Shown in pieces: positions 11,471 through 21,643 of a stretch of DNA of 60,502 nucleotides. The stretch's first letter is position 1. Each line of letters opens with the position of its first letter. Both the position numbers and the translations under genes were made by a program. Source of the stretch: Guillardia theta CCMP2712 (Eukaryota; Cryptophyceae; Pyrenomonadales; Geminigeraceae); NCBI RefSeq assembly GCF_000315625.1, contig NW_005434512.1:31951-92452 (forward strand), read 5' to 3'. The notes under the pieces were generated by a model, which ran no database searches, was not told the DNA's origin, and was given only the letters and a program-made list of their open reading frames with translations.

Positions 11471-14400
11471 ATGGCGAGCGTGGGGGAGGGTGTAGCGCTC
11501 GACAGTCAGCAATGGGCTCCCCCTCCCTCCTCTCCTCCCCACTCACCTTCTTCTCCTTCTCCTCCCTCCTCTCCTCCCCACACTCAAGTCACACATGAGC
11601 AGCTTCCGGCCAACCCCCGCAGCTCACACCACGAGCAAGTGTCAGCTCAGGAGATCTCGTCTCAAGCCTCCCCTCCACACCATGAGCCGCTGCCTCTGCA
11701 CTCGGAGGCTTCGCGTCCTCCTCTGCTCATCGATGCTCAAGTGACGCTGAAGGAGATGCGCTCGTCGCTTGCGAGCTCTTTCCGAGCCGCCAAGCTTGTG
11801 GACGGCAACGAGGTCTTGTCGGAGAAGCTGCGAGGACGAGCGGCCGCGGAGGCAACAGGAGACAACGGGGATGGCCTGATGACCGTCATTGCCTTCGTGG
11901 AGGCGCTGGCCGAGCTGGGAGTAACAGCGAGGAAGCGGCATGTGCGAATGATTCTGAGTAGCTCGCGGTTCTCAGTGGGGGGGAGGGTGCGGGTGGAGGA
12001 GTTGCTCAAGGAGATGAACGGGAGCGAGTGGTGGCCGTCACGGGAGGCGATGGCGTCTGAGGCCATCGATCGTATTGCCGACAATATTGAGAAGCAGCAG
12101 GGGCAGAACTTGTCGCTCTTCGACATGTCCGCGAGAGACGCCCAGCTCGACGAGGAGGCGTCCAACGACAAGTTCAGCAAGCTCATGAACATCATCAAGA
12201 CGAACCCCAGCGCTGAGGCTACTGAGTTCCTCGCCCTCTTCGATCCCGAGGCAGACAAGAAAGCGAACCGCGCAGAAGCAGGGATACAAGACGGGATACA
12301 GAAGAAGGAAGAAGGAGGGGTACAGAAGAAGCAAGAAGGAGGGGTACAGAAGAAGGAAGGAGGGATACGGAAGAAGGGGGAAGCAGGGATACAAGGAGGG
12401 ATACAGAAGAAGGAAGAAGGAGGGGTACAGATCCAGGAGGAAGGAGGGGTACAGATGAAGGAAGAAGGAAGGGTACAGATGCAGGAGCAAGGAGGGGTAC
12501 AGACGCAGGAGGAAGGAGAGGTACAGAAGAAGGAAGAAAGGGTACAGACGCAGGAGGAAGGAGGGGTACAGAAGGCGGGGAAGGAGGGGTACAGAAGAAG
12601 GAAGGAGAGGTACAGAATGAGGCAGGAGGTGTTCAGAGTGACGAGGAAGGAGGAATACAGAAGGAGGGGAAGGAGGGGTACAGGGGGAGGAGGAAGGAGG
12701 GGTACAGAAGCAAGAGGAAGGAGGGGTACAGAGGCCGGGTCATACGAAGAAGCGACAAGGTGCGAGCATGGAGAAAGCCTCCAAGTCTGGAGGCAATCCT
12801 TACCAAGGCAAGAATCCTCTGCTCGAGAGCAAGAGCAAGAGCACAGGCTTGTCAGCTCTCCAAGTGAGCTCCAGCGGAGACTTGGGTGGGCAGCGTGCCC
12901 GTCGCTTCTCGAGCAGCAGGGAGCGAGCGCTGGTGTACTCCAAGATGCTCGACCTTGTCTCAGAGCCCCTGAGGGTGAAGCGACTGAAATCCTACAAGTC
13001 CAACTGGAGGAAGGAGCCGCGGCCAGCACTCGCCATCGAGTATCGCAAGTGGGACAACCTGAACGAGCAGGTCGCGGGCTGGACGCCAGCGCTCAAGTAC
13101 CAGGCGAGAACGCCAAGCGAGTCCTGGGTGCAGATCACATCGACGGCACCGTTCAAGATCGGATCTCGCTTGTCTGCTCCTCCTCCGCTCCCTCCCGGGC
13201 CTGAGCCGATGACCGCCAACTCGATGCTGAATCAGTCGCTCAAGGAAGACCGGAAGAAGTCCAAACTCGTGCTCAAGGGCACCGAGACGGCGAAGCTCTC
13301 TCGGCGATACGTATCCCAGGGCCTCTATGAACGAGCTCTCAAGTGCGCGGAGCAGAGCGTCGAGTGTTTCCAGCAGGCAGGGCAGCAGGGGCAGGCGAGC
13401 GCGGTCTTACACCCCCTGCCGTACGTGCAGGAGCTGATCAAGCTCAGCATGGACCGGATGCTCTCGAGCGCCCAGGAAGCGCTGAATCGCTTGGAGTTCG
13501 ACAAAGCCTCCTCCTACATCCCCCGCCTGCTGAGCGCGTGCGAATGGCTGGACCAGAGGGGGGTGGTGTACCCCGCAGCCAAGGAGCTCTCTACGCGACA
13601 GCTGAGGCTGGGGATGCGGGGCCAGGGGATGCCGCAGGGACGGGAAGCCATCGGAGTGCTGGCTGACCTCATCCTCGACAAGACCTTCGCCAAGGCCTCC
13701 CAGCTCGAGACCGACGCGCTGCTGCGCTACTTCGCCAACCTCAACCCGAGGGAGGTGGACGAGGAGGAGCTGGCGGCGCTGGAGGAGGAGCCGGATAAGG
13801 TGTTTGTGAACCGCCTGCCCGAGCAGCTGGTGTGTGACGGGAGGACGTACGTGCTCGTGATCGACCTCAAGCCCGCGGTGCTCCCGGACACGCTAAGCAT
13901 CGGCATGCAGATCGAAGTGCGGGGGGTGCGGACGCTTAACTCCGGGTACCAGGACGAGGGGAGGACGTGGAGGAGCGGGACAGTGACGGGATGGAACGGG
14001 AGGGCGTCCAAGTACAAGGTGCAGTACGCGGACGACAGCGAGTGGGTGTCGTGGCCGAGTGAGTTGCAGATCGATATGGACACGTCGCTCGAGCATGTCG
14101 TCATCGACATCGACGACATCGAGGTTCGCAGCTACACGCGGATCGCTCGGGATGCGGAGAAGAAGCGAGCGGTCGTGAGCTTCATTCCAGTCCCTCACTT
14201 CTCCGAGTTTCCTTCGCGCTCGTTCGGGTCCAAGAGGGTGAGGATGTACCGGTTCAAGACGGGGGAGAACCTCCTAGCCGACAAGCGAGCCTCCGTCATG
14301 CTCCTCCCTCCCGTCTGCCTGAAGCCTGCCGCCTCCTACGCCTTCTTCAACGCCCTCAGCAACGAGCCGCTTCCCGACGCCTCCATCGAGTTCACCAACC

Positions 14401-16983
14401 TCTCGACCAACACCCGCCACGTGTTCCGCGAGGGAGAGCAAGTAAGCCTCCCCTCCGAGGGCGTCTACAAGACCATCGCGCGAGCGTGTGGGGGCAGCGG
14501 GTACCCCTGGACGTCGTTGATGTGGCATACTGTAAACTATGAGGAGAAGTGGGGGGAAGGGGAGGGCGAGCAGAAGCTCTTCTTCAGCAGGCACCTCAAG
14601 AGCAAGCGACAGCTCCGCGTCCTAGTCTCTTGGCGCTCCAGTCACGTCCTGCTGGACTCGCACGTGTACACCAGCGCGAGTGACCACGTGAACTGGGCGA
14701 ACTCTGGGGTGAACGTGAACGGGATTATGATAGAGAACGACTCGATGCGAGCCAACGGGCCTGAAGTGACTCTGATCCGAGTCAAGAGCCACCACTCTTA
14801 CCTCTTCTCCCTCTCCTGGGCCACTGACATCCCTGGTTACCAGCAGCAGCCCAGCTGGTCTCTAGCAGCGCCCAAAGTTTCCTTGTACGATACCAACGGT
14901 CTGTTTGCGGCGTTTGTTCTGCCGGAAGCGTCGGAGGAGGAGGACGGGCACTGCTGGTGGCATGTGTTCGCCATCAACGGCAACGAGTGGGACAGACCCT
15001 CCCACGGCCTCACGCGACTGAACGCGCTCTCGCCGGAGGAGATGCCTCAGGTGACGTCGCGGTTGGCATGAGAATGGGGGAGCATGACTGACTCTTGTTG
15101 CTCTCAGCTCGCGGTTCCTGCCTTCAACATCGTGGAGCATGCGGAGGAAGCTTGTTGGAGGCTCTTCATCCAGGACGTCAACCACATGCTGCTGGGCAAG
15201 CCCTTCGACTTCCCCGTCCTCAAGCCCAGGGAGCCTGCGGACGTCTCTTCCATCCGAGGATGCACGCTGCTAGGCCTGCTGTGCTCCCACAACGAGGGCC
15301 GAGAGTCCTCCCGTCGAACCTCTTGGTACGATGACGAAGCAACGGTGGACGATCACCTCGCAGCTCTACGAGTACGTGCCTTGTGCCCTTGCCTTGTCTT
15401 GCCTTGTCTTGTCTTGTCTTGTCTTGTCTTGTCTTGCCTTGCCTTGCCTTGTCTTGTCTTGTCTTGTCTTGTCTTGCCTTGTCTTGTCTTGCCTTGCCTT
15501 GCCTTGTCTTGTCTTGTCTTGTCTTGCCTTGTCTTGTCTTGTCTTGTCTTGCCTTGTCTTGTCTTGCTCAAGGCGTCTGCAGACGTTCATCAAGTGGACC
15601 ACGGAGGAGCGACGCGACAAGGTAGCTGGAGGGTCAGCATGGCGAGCAGCCTGACAAGCGAGCAGACCTCATCGGAGCTTGACGGGCTGCCGTCGGAGGC
15701 AGTCTTCTCCAGGGAGTGTAGGATCCTGGGCGTCACAGACTGCTTCATCTTCCGAGCTGTTTCCACCTGCACTCCAGCTGTGGCTGTCGAAGTTCTCAGC
15801 ATCCTCGGAAACGTGGTCAAGCGACCGAACGGGTGCGGCCTGAAAGAGCTGGGAAGGCGGTGACGTCATCGTGCAGGGCCTTCTACCGCACCTTCTTGAG
15901 CGAACATGGCGAGCTCCTCCTCGATCACTGCATCAGGTTCCGGCCTCCACAGACCATGCTCAAGGTGGGAATAGGAGGTGGCAGTGGTGTAGAATGAGGA
16001 GGAGGAGGAGGAGGAGGAGGAGGAGGAGGAAGGGCATGTTGCAGCTGCTGATACCTACGGCAGATCTTGCAAGCACTGCAATCCATCGAAGCGATTGTGG
16101 AGCGAAGGAGCAGCAAGAGGGTGATGAGGAGAGACGTTGTCTCTGTGGAGTGGCCTCCCTCCTCCTCCCGCTGGTGCTCGGCTACAGTCTACCGCGTCCA
16201 CAAGGACTCGTGCCAGGTGCTCGCCCCTCGGATCTGACTTGCCCAGTAAGTCCGTGGCAGGTGCTGCTGATGGATGCGGAGGGGAGGAGGAGCTCGGCGA
16301 CTCAGAGCGGCTCGCTGGAGGAGGTCGGGCAGGAGCTCGTGCATGACGACCTGGTCGCTGCCGAGGTTTGCCCCCTCTTGCTCTCCCTTTGCTCCCTCTT
16401 GCTCTCCCTTTGCTCCCTCTTGCTCTCCCTTTGCCCCCTCTTGCTCTCCCTTTGCCCCCTCTTGCTCTCCCTTTGCCCCCTCTTGCTCTCCCTTTGCTCC
16501 CTCTTGCTCTCCCTTTGCTCCCTCTTGCTCTCCCTTTGCTCCCTCTTGCTCTCCCTTTGCCCCCTCTTGCTCTCCCTTTGCTCCCTCTTGCTCTCCCTTT
16601 GCTCCCTCTTGCTCTCCCTTTGCTCCCTCTTGCTCTCCCTTTGCTCCCTCTTGCTCTCCCTTTGCCCCCTCTTGCTCTCCCTTTGCCCCCTCTTGCTCTC
16701 CCTTTCCCTTCACTGACCAGCCCCCAGCTCGTCTCTGTTTCTCTCAGCCGCATACGCTGGATCAGCCCGGCGCTCATCCGGGCCAAGACTCTACAGCACA
16801 AGTTCGTCCTGCCCTCCTCGCATGCTTCTCATGCTTGACCGGCCTCGCAGGTTCTCGCAGAAGGTGAAGGGGATGGACATGTCGCACAGCACAGGCTTCC
16901 TACGCGAGCACAAGCAGACCATCAAAGCAGAAACTTGCTACAAGAAGGCCGTCGCCCTCCTCTCGGAGTCAAGCTCCGGCTAG
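11471..16983 (+). CDS. Very large protein with Tudor-like and YfaP/DUF2135-like domains
   Basis: Unnamed protein. It starts at 11471 with a Pro/Ser-rich N-terminus, then a helical, EF-hand-like region (GDGLMTVIAFVEALAELGV, residues about 135-155). A charged tandem repeat (EEGGVQKK-type, 12270-12760) follows, then a long exon to about 15050 with a Tudor/Agenet-like segment (RSGTVTGWNGRASKYKVQYA near 14000) and a YfaP/DUF2135-like domain: LRVLVSWRSSHVLLDSHVY, NGPEVTLIRV, KVSLYDTNG, HCWWHVFAINGNEW (about 14610-14990). Downstream exons encode IVEHAEEACWRLFIQDVNHM, AFYRTFLSEHGELLLDHCIR, ILQALQSIEAIVERRSSKRV, VLLMDAEGRRSS and the terminal FSQKVKGMDMSHSTGFL, stop 16981-16983. Two introns are filled with minisatellites. 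Reading frame changes twice within the coding repeat, so either a small intron, an indel or an assembly error lies at 12570-12720. Function is unknown. Confidence 0.75.
12270..12760 (+). repeat. Coding minisatellite (units of about 21-24 bp, GGVQKKEE-type)
   Basis: Imperfect purine-rich tandem units built on GAAGGAGGGGTACAGAAG encode EEGGVQKK, EEGGVQMK, EEGGVQTQ and similar. The unit reads as GGVQ in one frame up to about 12570, in a second frame to about 12660, and in a third frame near the 3' end, where it joins the downstream long exon. Confidence 0.85.
15380..15569 (+). repeat. (CTTGT/CTTGC)n pentanucleotide minisatellite in an intron
   Basis: About 38 pentamers of CTTGT and CTTGC fill an intron of the large gene. 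The intron starts at GTACGTGCC (about 15372) and ends near GCTCAAG or a nearby AG. The pyrimidine-rich strand is the coding strand. Confidence 0.9.
16372..16710 (+). repeat. 21-bp minisatellite, about 16 copies, in an intron
   Basis: Unit CTCTTGCTCTCCCTTTGCYCC, differing only at T/C in one position between copies. It begins right after the donor GTTTGCCCC following the exon ending DDLVAAE, and ends just before a CTCTGTTTCTCTCAG acceptor, so the repeat forms an extended polypyrimidine tract. A 21-bp unit keeps all frames open, which creates spurious long frames on both strands. Confidence 0.92.
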
Positions 16984-17064
16984 GAGGGGAGCCGGTGATG
17001 GGGTAGAAGGGGAGAGACTGGAGACTTGTAAAGACCTTGATGGGATACACAAAGAGACGAAAGA

Positions 17065-19037
17065 CTAGTCGGGGTTCACACCTTCACCCCGAGAGTCTCT
17101 AGCTTCGTAGGAGGAGTCGGCTGAGTCGGCTGAGTCGGAAAGTTCTGCAGAGATTGTCAGAAGCTGGTGGTGCAGGGGAAGGGCGAGAAACGGAGAGGGA
17201 AGGGCAAGGGCAACACGAGGATGAGCGAGAGAGAACATGAAGGAGGAAGGATGCGGGAGAGGGACCTGTCCATGGATGATGTTGCCTTGAGCATCGATCA
17301 TGTTCTCTCCTGACCAGCCACTACATTGCAAACGTCAGCTACGTAGCGAGCAAACGCCGCGACAGACCGAGAAGGCGTCGCTGCATCGGTGAACGGCTCT
17401 CCTGTCCGCTGGATGTCGGAGCGAAACGTCAGCCCCTTGTCCACAAGATCCTGTGGCTCGGTGGCCACATCACCAAGCCCCCACACGTTCTGCATGTACT
17501 AACACTGTTAGTGGAGAAAGGGGAGCGAAGGTAGAGAAGAAGGCAGGAAGGACGAAGATGAAGAAGGAAGGCAGGGGGAAAGCAAAAGACGAGGGAAGGG
17601 AAGTCAAGGCAAGACCTTCTCGTAAGTTTCCTTGTTCTTGTTGTGGTGGTAGGCGAGTGTTCCGGAGTCTCCGAAAAGCAGCTTGAGGTTCTTGGTTGAG
17701 TTCGCCTCCCAGTCAGCAAAGTGATCATGATCTGGCGTGCGCAGCTCGTCATGCTGTGCCTCGATTTGCTTGGCATACTCCTGCTGGGGAACGAAGTTGT
17801 CACCCAAGAGCTGCGCGTCTTTGCTGGAGTTCCAGAAGCGACCCAGCAGGAGCTCTTTGTTCTCCTTGCCATCGGGATCCCACCCCTGCGACTTCATCGC
17901 GTGATTCTGGTAAGCCCACGGCGAGTCCGGCATGGACCCGTAGTCCCACTTCTTCGCTTCTGCTGGCTGCGCGTGGTCCTTGCCGTCTCTTCCCCACTGG
18001 TGCTTCGTGGATCCCTCGTTCATGTAGGCAATGGAGTTGACATTCACTCCTCGGCTAGCGAGCGGCGAGTCGTTGTCTTGATGCTTCCCGGCTGAGAAAG
18101 GTGTCGCCTCGAACGCAGGCAGCGTTCCGTTCATCCCCTGCACAGTCTCGAGCCCCTCCATGTCATCAGCCTTGTGCTCCTCGGCGTTCCAGGGGGCAGG
18201 GAAGTTGGAAGGGTTCAGCACGGAGTCCTTCCATCGTACGAAGTTGTCGGTGAAGTCGCGAGTCATCTCCCTGCTAATCGAATCTGACACCTTCTGCCCC
18301 GTGGTCGCCGACTTGGGGAGGTCACGGAGGGGAGCGAGCGAGGGGTCCAGAGGCGTGCGGACGGTGGGGCCCAAGGGAACTCCGATGCCGTTGCCCATGA
18401 CAACCATCGTATGGTTCGCTGCCTCCCAATCCTTCACGTCCTCTGGGACATACCGCACCCGACAGTCCGTGCCAACACATGCCTTGACGTGCTTACCCGC
18501 CAGTTTGACTTGCTTCACGCTGCTAAAGGGTTTGCGCTTTGACAACTTCACTTGAGCAGGAGATTCAGCAGACGGAGAGGTGAGGCTGGAGTCAGGAGAC
18601 AAGCTCTTGAACGATCTAGAATAATCCCCTGCTTTGATCGATTCCTTCATGGCAAAGATTCTAGCTTTCCGTGCCTCCATCTCTTCTCTCAGAACTTTGT
18701 TCTTCAACTTCTCATTTTCCAGCAGAAGTTTCGCGTTCTGAATCTGAATCACGCGATTCCTCTTCGCCTCCTCTGCAAGCCTCTTGGCCTTCCTTTCGCT
18801 CAAGACGTACCTCTCCTCTGCTTTCTCCTCTTGTTCCAGCAGTCGGTCCTCCTTCTGGAGCTCTTGGTTCTTCTGCTTCATGAGAGTAGCCTGCTGTCTG
18901 ATGTAGGCCACCGTCACATCCTTGAGAATCGTAGTTTCCTTGTTCCGCAGGAGAATGAAGCAAGTGCATACCAGAGCGATCATCAGGGCAAGAGATGCGA
19001 ACGCCCATCTTCGTGGCATGTTGAAGGTGGACGACAT
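17065..19037 (-). CDS. Type II membrane protein with a coiled coil, unknown family
   Basis: Start ATG at 19037 (MSSTFNMPRRWAF). One N-terminal transmembrane anchor (FASLALMIALVCTCFILL, residues about 13-30) is followed by a charged coiled coil rich in K/E/Q (residues about 40-130) and a long Asp/Trp/Asn-rich part with CVGTDCRVRYVPEDV and KKWDYGSMPDSPWAYQ, so most of the protein should face away from the cytosol if the anchor is type II. The first exon is 19037-17616 (donor after NKETYEK). The next begins at 17498 with YMQNVWGLGDVATEPQDLVD. A later piece gives GENMIDAQGNIIHGQ, and the last exon ends LSDSADSADSSYEARDS...GVNPD, stop at 17065. The splice near 17330 is ambiguous. I do not recognise the family. 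Confidence 0.72.
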
Positions 19038-19492
19038 GCTGGCTAGAGCTGAGATTTCCTCTTCCTCTTCCTCTTCCTCTTCCTGTTCCTGTTCCTGTTC
19101 CTCTTCCTCTACTGCATGAGGCTGCCGCGAAGGGTCACGATCTCATACAGCACAAACCCTCCCCTGTGAAAAATAAACTTTCTTTCCAATATCTTTCCTC
19201 AAATTTGAATTTTCGCATAAATATTGAAATTGTTAAAATGTGATGAGGCGGACCCACTGGACAAGTACGAAGATGAACTGCAACTTCACAGTAACGTGAG
19301 ATCTAAAGGATGAGATGAATGAGGCAGATGAAGAAGAGTATGGCAGAGAGATCGCAGAGAGATGATGATTCTTTTCACTTCCATTTTCATTTTAAGAAGC
19401 TTTGCAATCTGAAAATTAGTTTGAGACTGAATATAAATACAACTTCACTTATGTTCTGCAGCTGATGTGCTGTTTCCTTAGATCAGGAGCGA
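19038..19492. other. Spacer with (TTCCTC)n near a promoter
   Basis: Holds the upstream region of the 17065-19037 gene and the 3' flank of the next minus-strand gene. A TTCCTC/TTCCTG run at about 19055-19112 lies immediately 5' of the ATG on the template strand. The remainder is AT-rich. No coding signal. Confidence 0.65.
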
Positions 19493-20310
19493 TTACTCCT
19501 TCCCAACGCCCGCACACGCGGTCAGCATCGTAGCCATCGACTCCTTCCGCATGCGCAGAGCTGCTTGTGCCTGTCGCTCAATCAGACGAGAAAGAGCAGA
19601 GGATAAGATTGGAACCACCTCTGTGACTTCCTGGAACATGGACTGGAACTTGGGCCTGATGCGGACAAAGTGAGTAGGTGAAGAGAACGAGAGAGAGTGG
19701 GGCGGGGAGAGGGAGAGGGAGAGGGAGAGGGAGAGGGAGACACCTGAGCTGATCGTTGTCTTGGTCCAGCGCTGCTAACATCTCTACCAGCCTCTTCTTC
19801 TCAGCATTCTTCACATCCATCCTAAGAAATCTTCACCTTGCACCACTCACTTCACCTTCTCCTTCACCTGCTCTTTCTCGCAAGATCTTCCGGACTCAGC
19901 TCAGACACTGTGACACCACCACCAGCTTCCGGTTGCGACGCGATCATGCTCTGAAGTCGCGCAAGTTTGTCTTCGAGATCAGCTTGGAACACAATGACAC
20001 CAAACTCCTCCTGCAGGAATCTGATCAAACAAGACTGCAAGACGGTAAGAGATGCACACCTCGGTATTGCTCCTTGTCATGGAGATAAGTTGATTGTAAA
20101 GTTCAAAGAGATAGTCGCGATGTTTGGTTGAACATTCTTCACCGAATTCCTCAAGAAACGTTTCGAAAGGAATCTCCTCGAACGTCTTATCTAGAACCTT
20201 CTTGAACGCCTGATGCGATTCAGTAACAAGCTCAGGCCTTGGCGTCCTAACTCACCTCGTGAAGACGCCGTAATCGAATCCGCAAGTCTTGTGGCTGGCT
20301 TGGCATACCC
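19493..20310 (-). CDS. Probable NNF1/PMF1-like kinetochore subunit
   Basis: Small helical protein in several exons. Read in order: LRIRLRRLHEAFKKVLDKT then FEEIPFETFLEEFGEECSTK and DYLFELYNQLISMTRSNTE (about 20280-20060), RFLQEEFGVIVFQADLEDKL and ARLQSMIASQPEAGGGV (about 20025-19890), DVKNAEKKRLVEMLAALDQ (about 19818-19745), and PKFQSMFQEVTEVVPILSS with a C-terminus RMRKESMATMLTACAGVGKE, stop 19493-19495. The pattern of an N-terminal helix with a phenylalanine-rich turn followed by an EF-x-I/V-x-x-x-x-x-LE helix resembles NNF1/PMF1 of the MIS12 complex; this is weak similarity seen by eye. The 5' exon is not resolved. Intron 19677-19740 contains (GGGAGA)n. Confidence 0.5.
19699..19741. repeat. 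(GGGAGA)n microsatellite
   Basis: Seven or so hexamers GGGAGA in an intron of the minus-strand helical gene; the coding strand is CCCTCT-rich. Confidence 0.85.
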
Positions 20311-21643
20311 ACACTTCAACTGCACAGGGCATTTGAGCATAAAGCGACAATGTCATAGACATTGTCTGTCATGGAAACGATGGCTTCTATTCTGATGTGG
20401 ATACAAATGCTAACTCAAACATACATCTCTATGTGCGTGTACTGAAGATGAAATTTGACGAAAAAGAAAAGCTTTGGTTCTGATATCATTCTTCCTATAA
20501 CCTCTACTTCACAATAGTTTTTGTGTCTGCTAGCTCAGATTGATGTGATTCATCTCGTGCATTCGACTAGCAACATCCAGGCTGCGTGTGTAGAAACATT
20601 TCAAACATCAAATGCAACGTATATTCAGCTGTCTCCGTCGTCTCGACACTATCTTGATCTCCTGATCTTTCTCATCTTCCTCCTCCATTTCTCGCAAAAA
20701 TTCAATGCTCTGTCCCCTCGATCTTTCTCCCGCCCTGCATGCCTCTACCCACCATCGTCATGTTTCTAGAACTCCTCTCAACACTGATCTTGTCCTGTTG
20801 AGTTGCTCAGTCATATCTCATGCAATGCTCATCTCACTTATCTCGTCTCATTTCCTCATCACTCTTCACCTCTCTTCTTCTCTCACTTCCTTGCTCATAT
20901 CGCTGGCTCTCGCTCTCTTCCACTTCCCTCCATTGAGCCCTTCAGCATTTCGCTGTTACGATTCAAATCTTCTTGTCACCCCACCCACCCCACCCTACCG
21001 ACAGTGTATGATTGACATATCACCCCCCTTAAATCCACTATTTGTTACCACAAAGTCCATGGGGGGGTTTGAAGAATTCTCTACCCCCACCCCCATTTTG
21101 TTTTCCGAAGGTAACCCTCTGTACCCCCGAAATCTTTCACCCTACCCATTCCTGGAAGTCAGTATCGACTGTGATGGAGGGGTCATGTGAGAGGGAATGT
21201 GACGACAAAGAGGGGTAGGGGTAGAGACGCTGTAGGGACGCTGAACTAAACCTCTGAACAAAATGGCAGAATGGCGGGAATGGTGCGAGAAAAATCCAAC
21301 CAAGAATGCAGAGCAGAGCAGAGCAGAGCAGAGCAGAGCAGAGCAGAGCAGAGCAGAGCAGAGCAGAGCAGAGCAGAGCAGACAGCAGACAACAGCAGAC
21401 AGCAGACACCAAGATCAATGGAAGAGTAGAAAGAAAGTGAAAGGGAAAATAAACATAGAAATCGAGATCAAGCGAAGAGGAAGAGGTTGTCCCATAGGCA
21501 AAGGCGCTTTTCATGCAAAGGATGTATGGACAAGGATACAATGCCCTATTGAAGTTTCGAGGAGGAGATGGCGAGATGATTGTATGTAGCACCATCGTAT
21601 GAATCGTTTTGATGATCTTTTTGTTGATTCATGCTCATAGGCC
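20311..21643. other. Intergenic region, pyrimidine-rich, with repeats
   Basis: Divergent spacer between the kinetochore-like gene (-) and the FHA-EMAP gene (+). 20640-20960 is TC-rich. 20985-21150 has CACCCC/GGGGTG runs resembling blocks at 30830-30960, 34260-34680, 41640-41810, 44030-44410 and 49975-50110. A GCAGA run sits at 21308-21384. No coding exon is supported. Confidence 0.65.
21308..21384. repeat. (GCAGA)n pentanucleotide repeat
   Basis: About 14 pure copies of GCAGA followed by degenerate GCAGACA units to about 21405. Intergenic, about 250 bp upstream of the FHA-EMAP start. Confidence 0.92.

Noticed and set aside
11737-13029. A 430-codon antisense frame over the large + gene
   Set aside because: It consists of CTPPSSF-type repeats produced by the coding minisatellite on the other strand.
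16189-16801. Long frames in all directions over 16370-16710
   Set aside because: A 21-bp repeat without stop codons opens every frame; splice sites at its edges show it is an intron.
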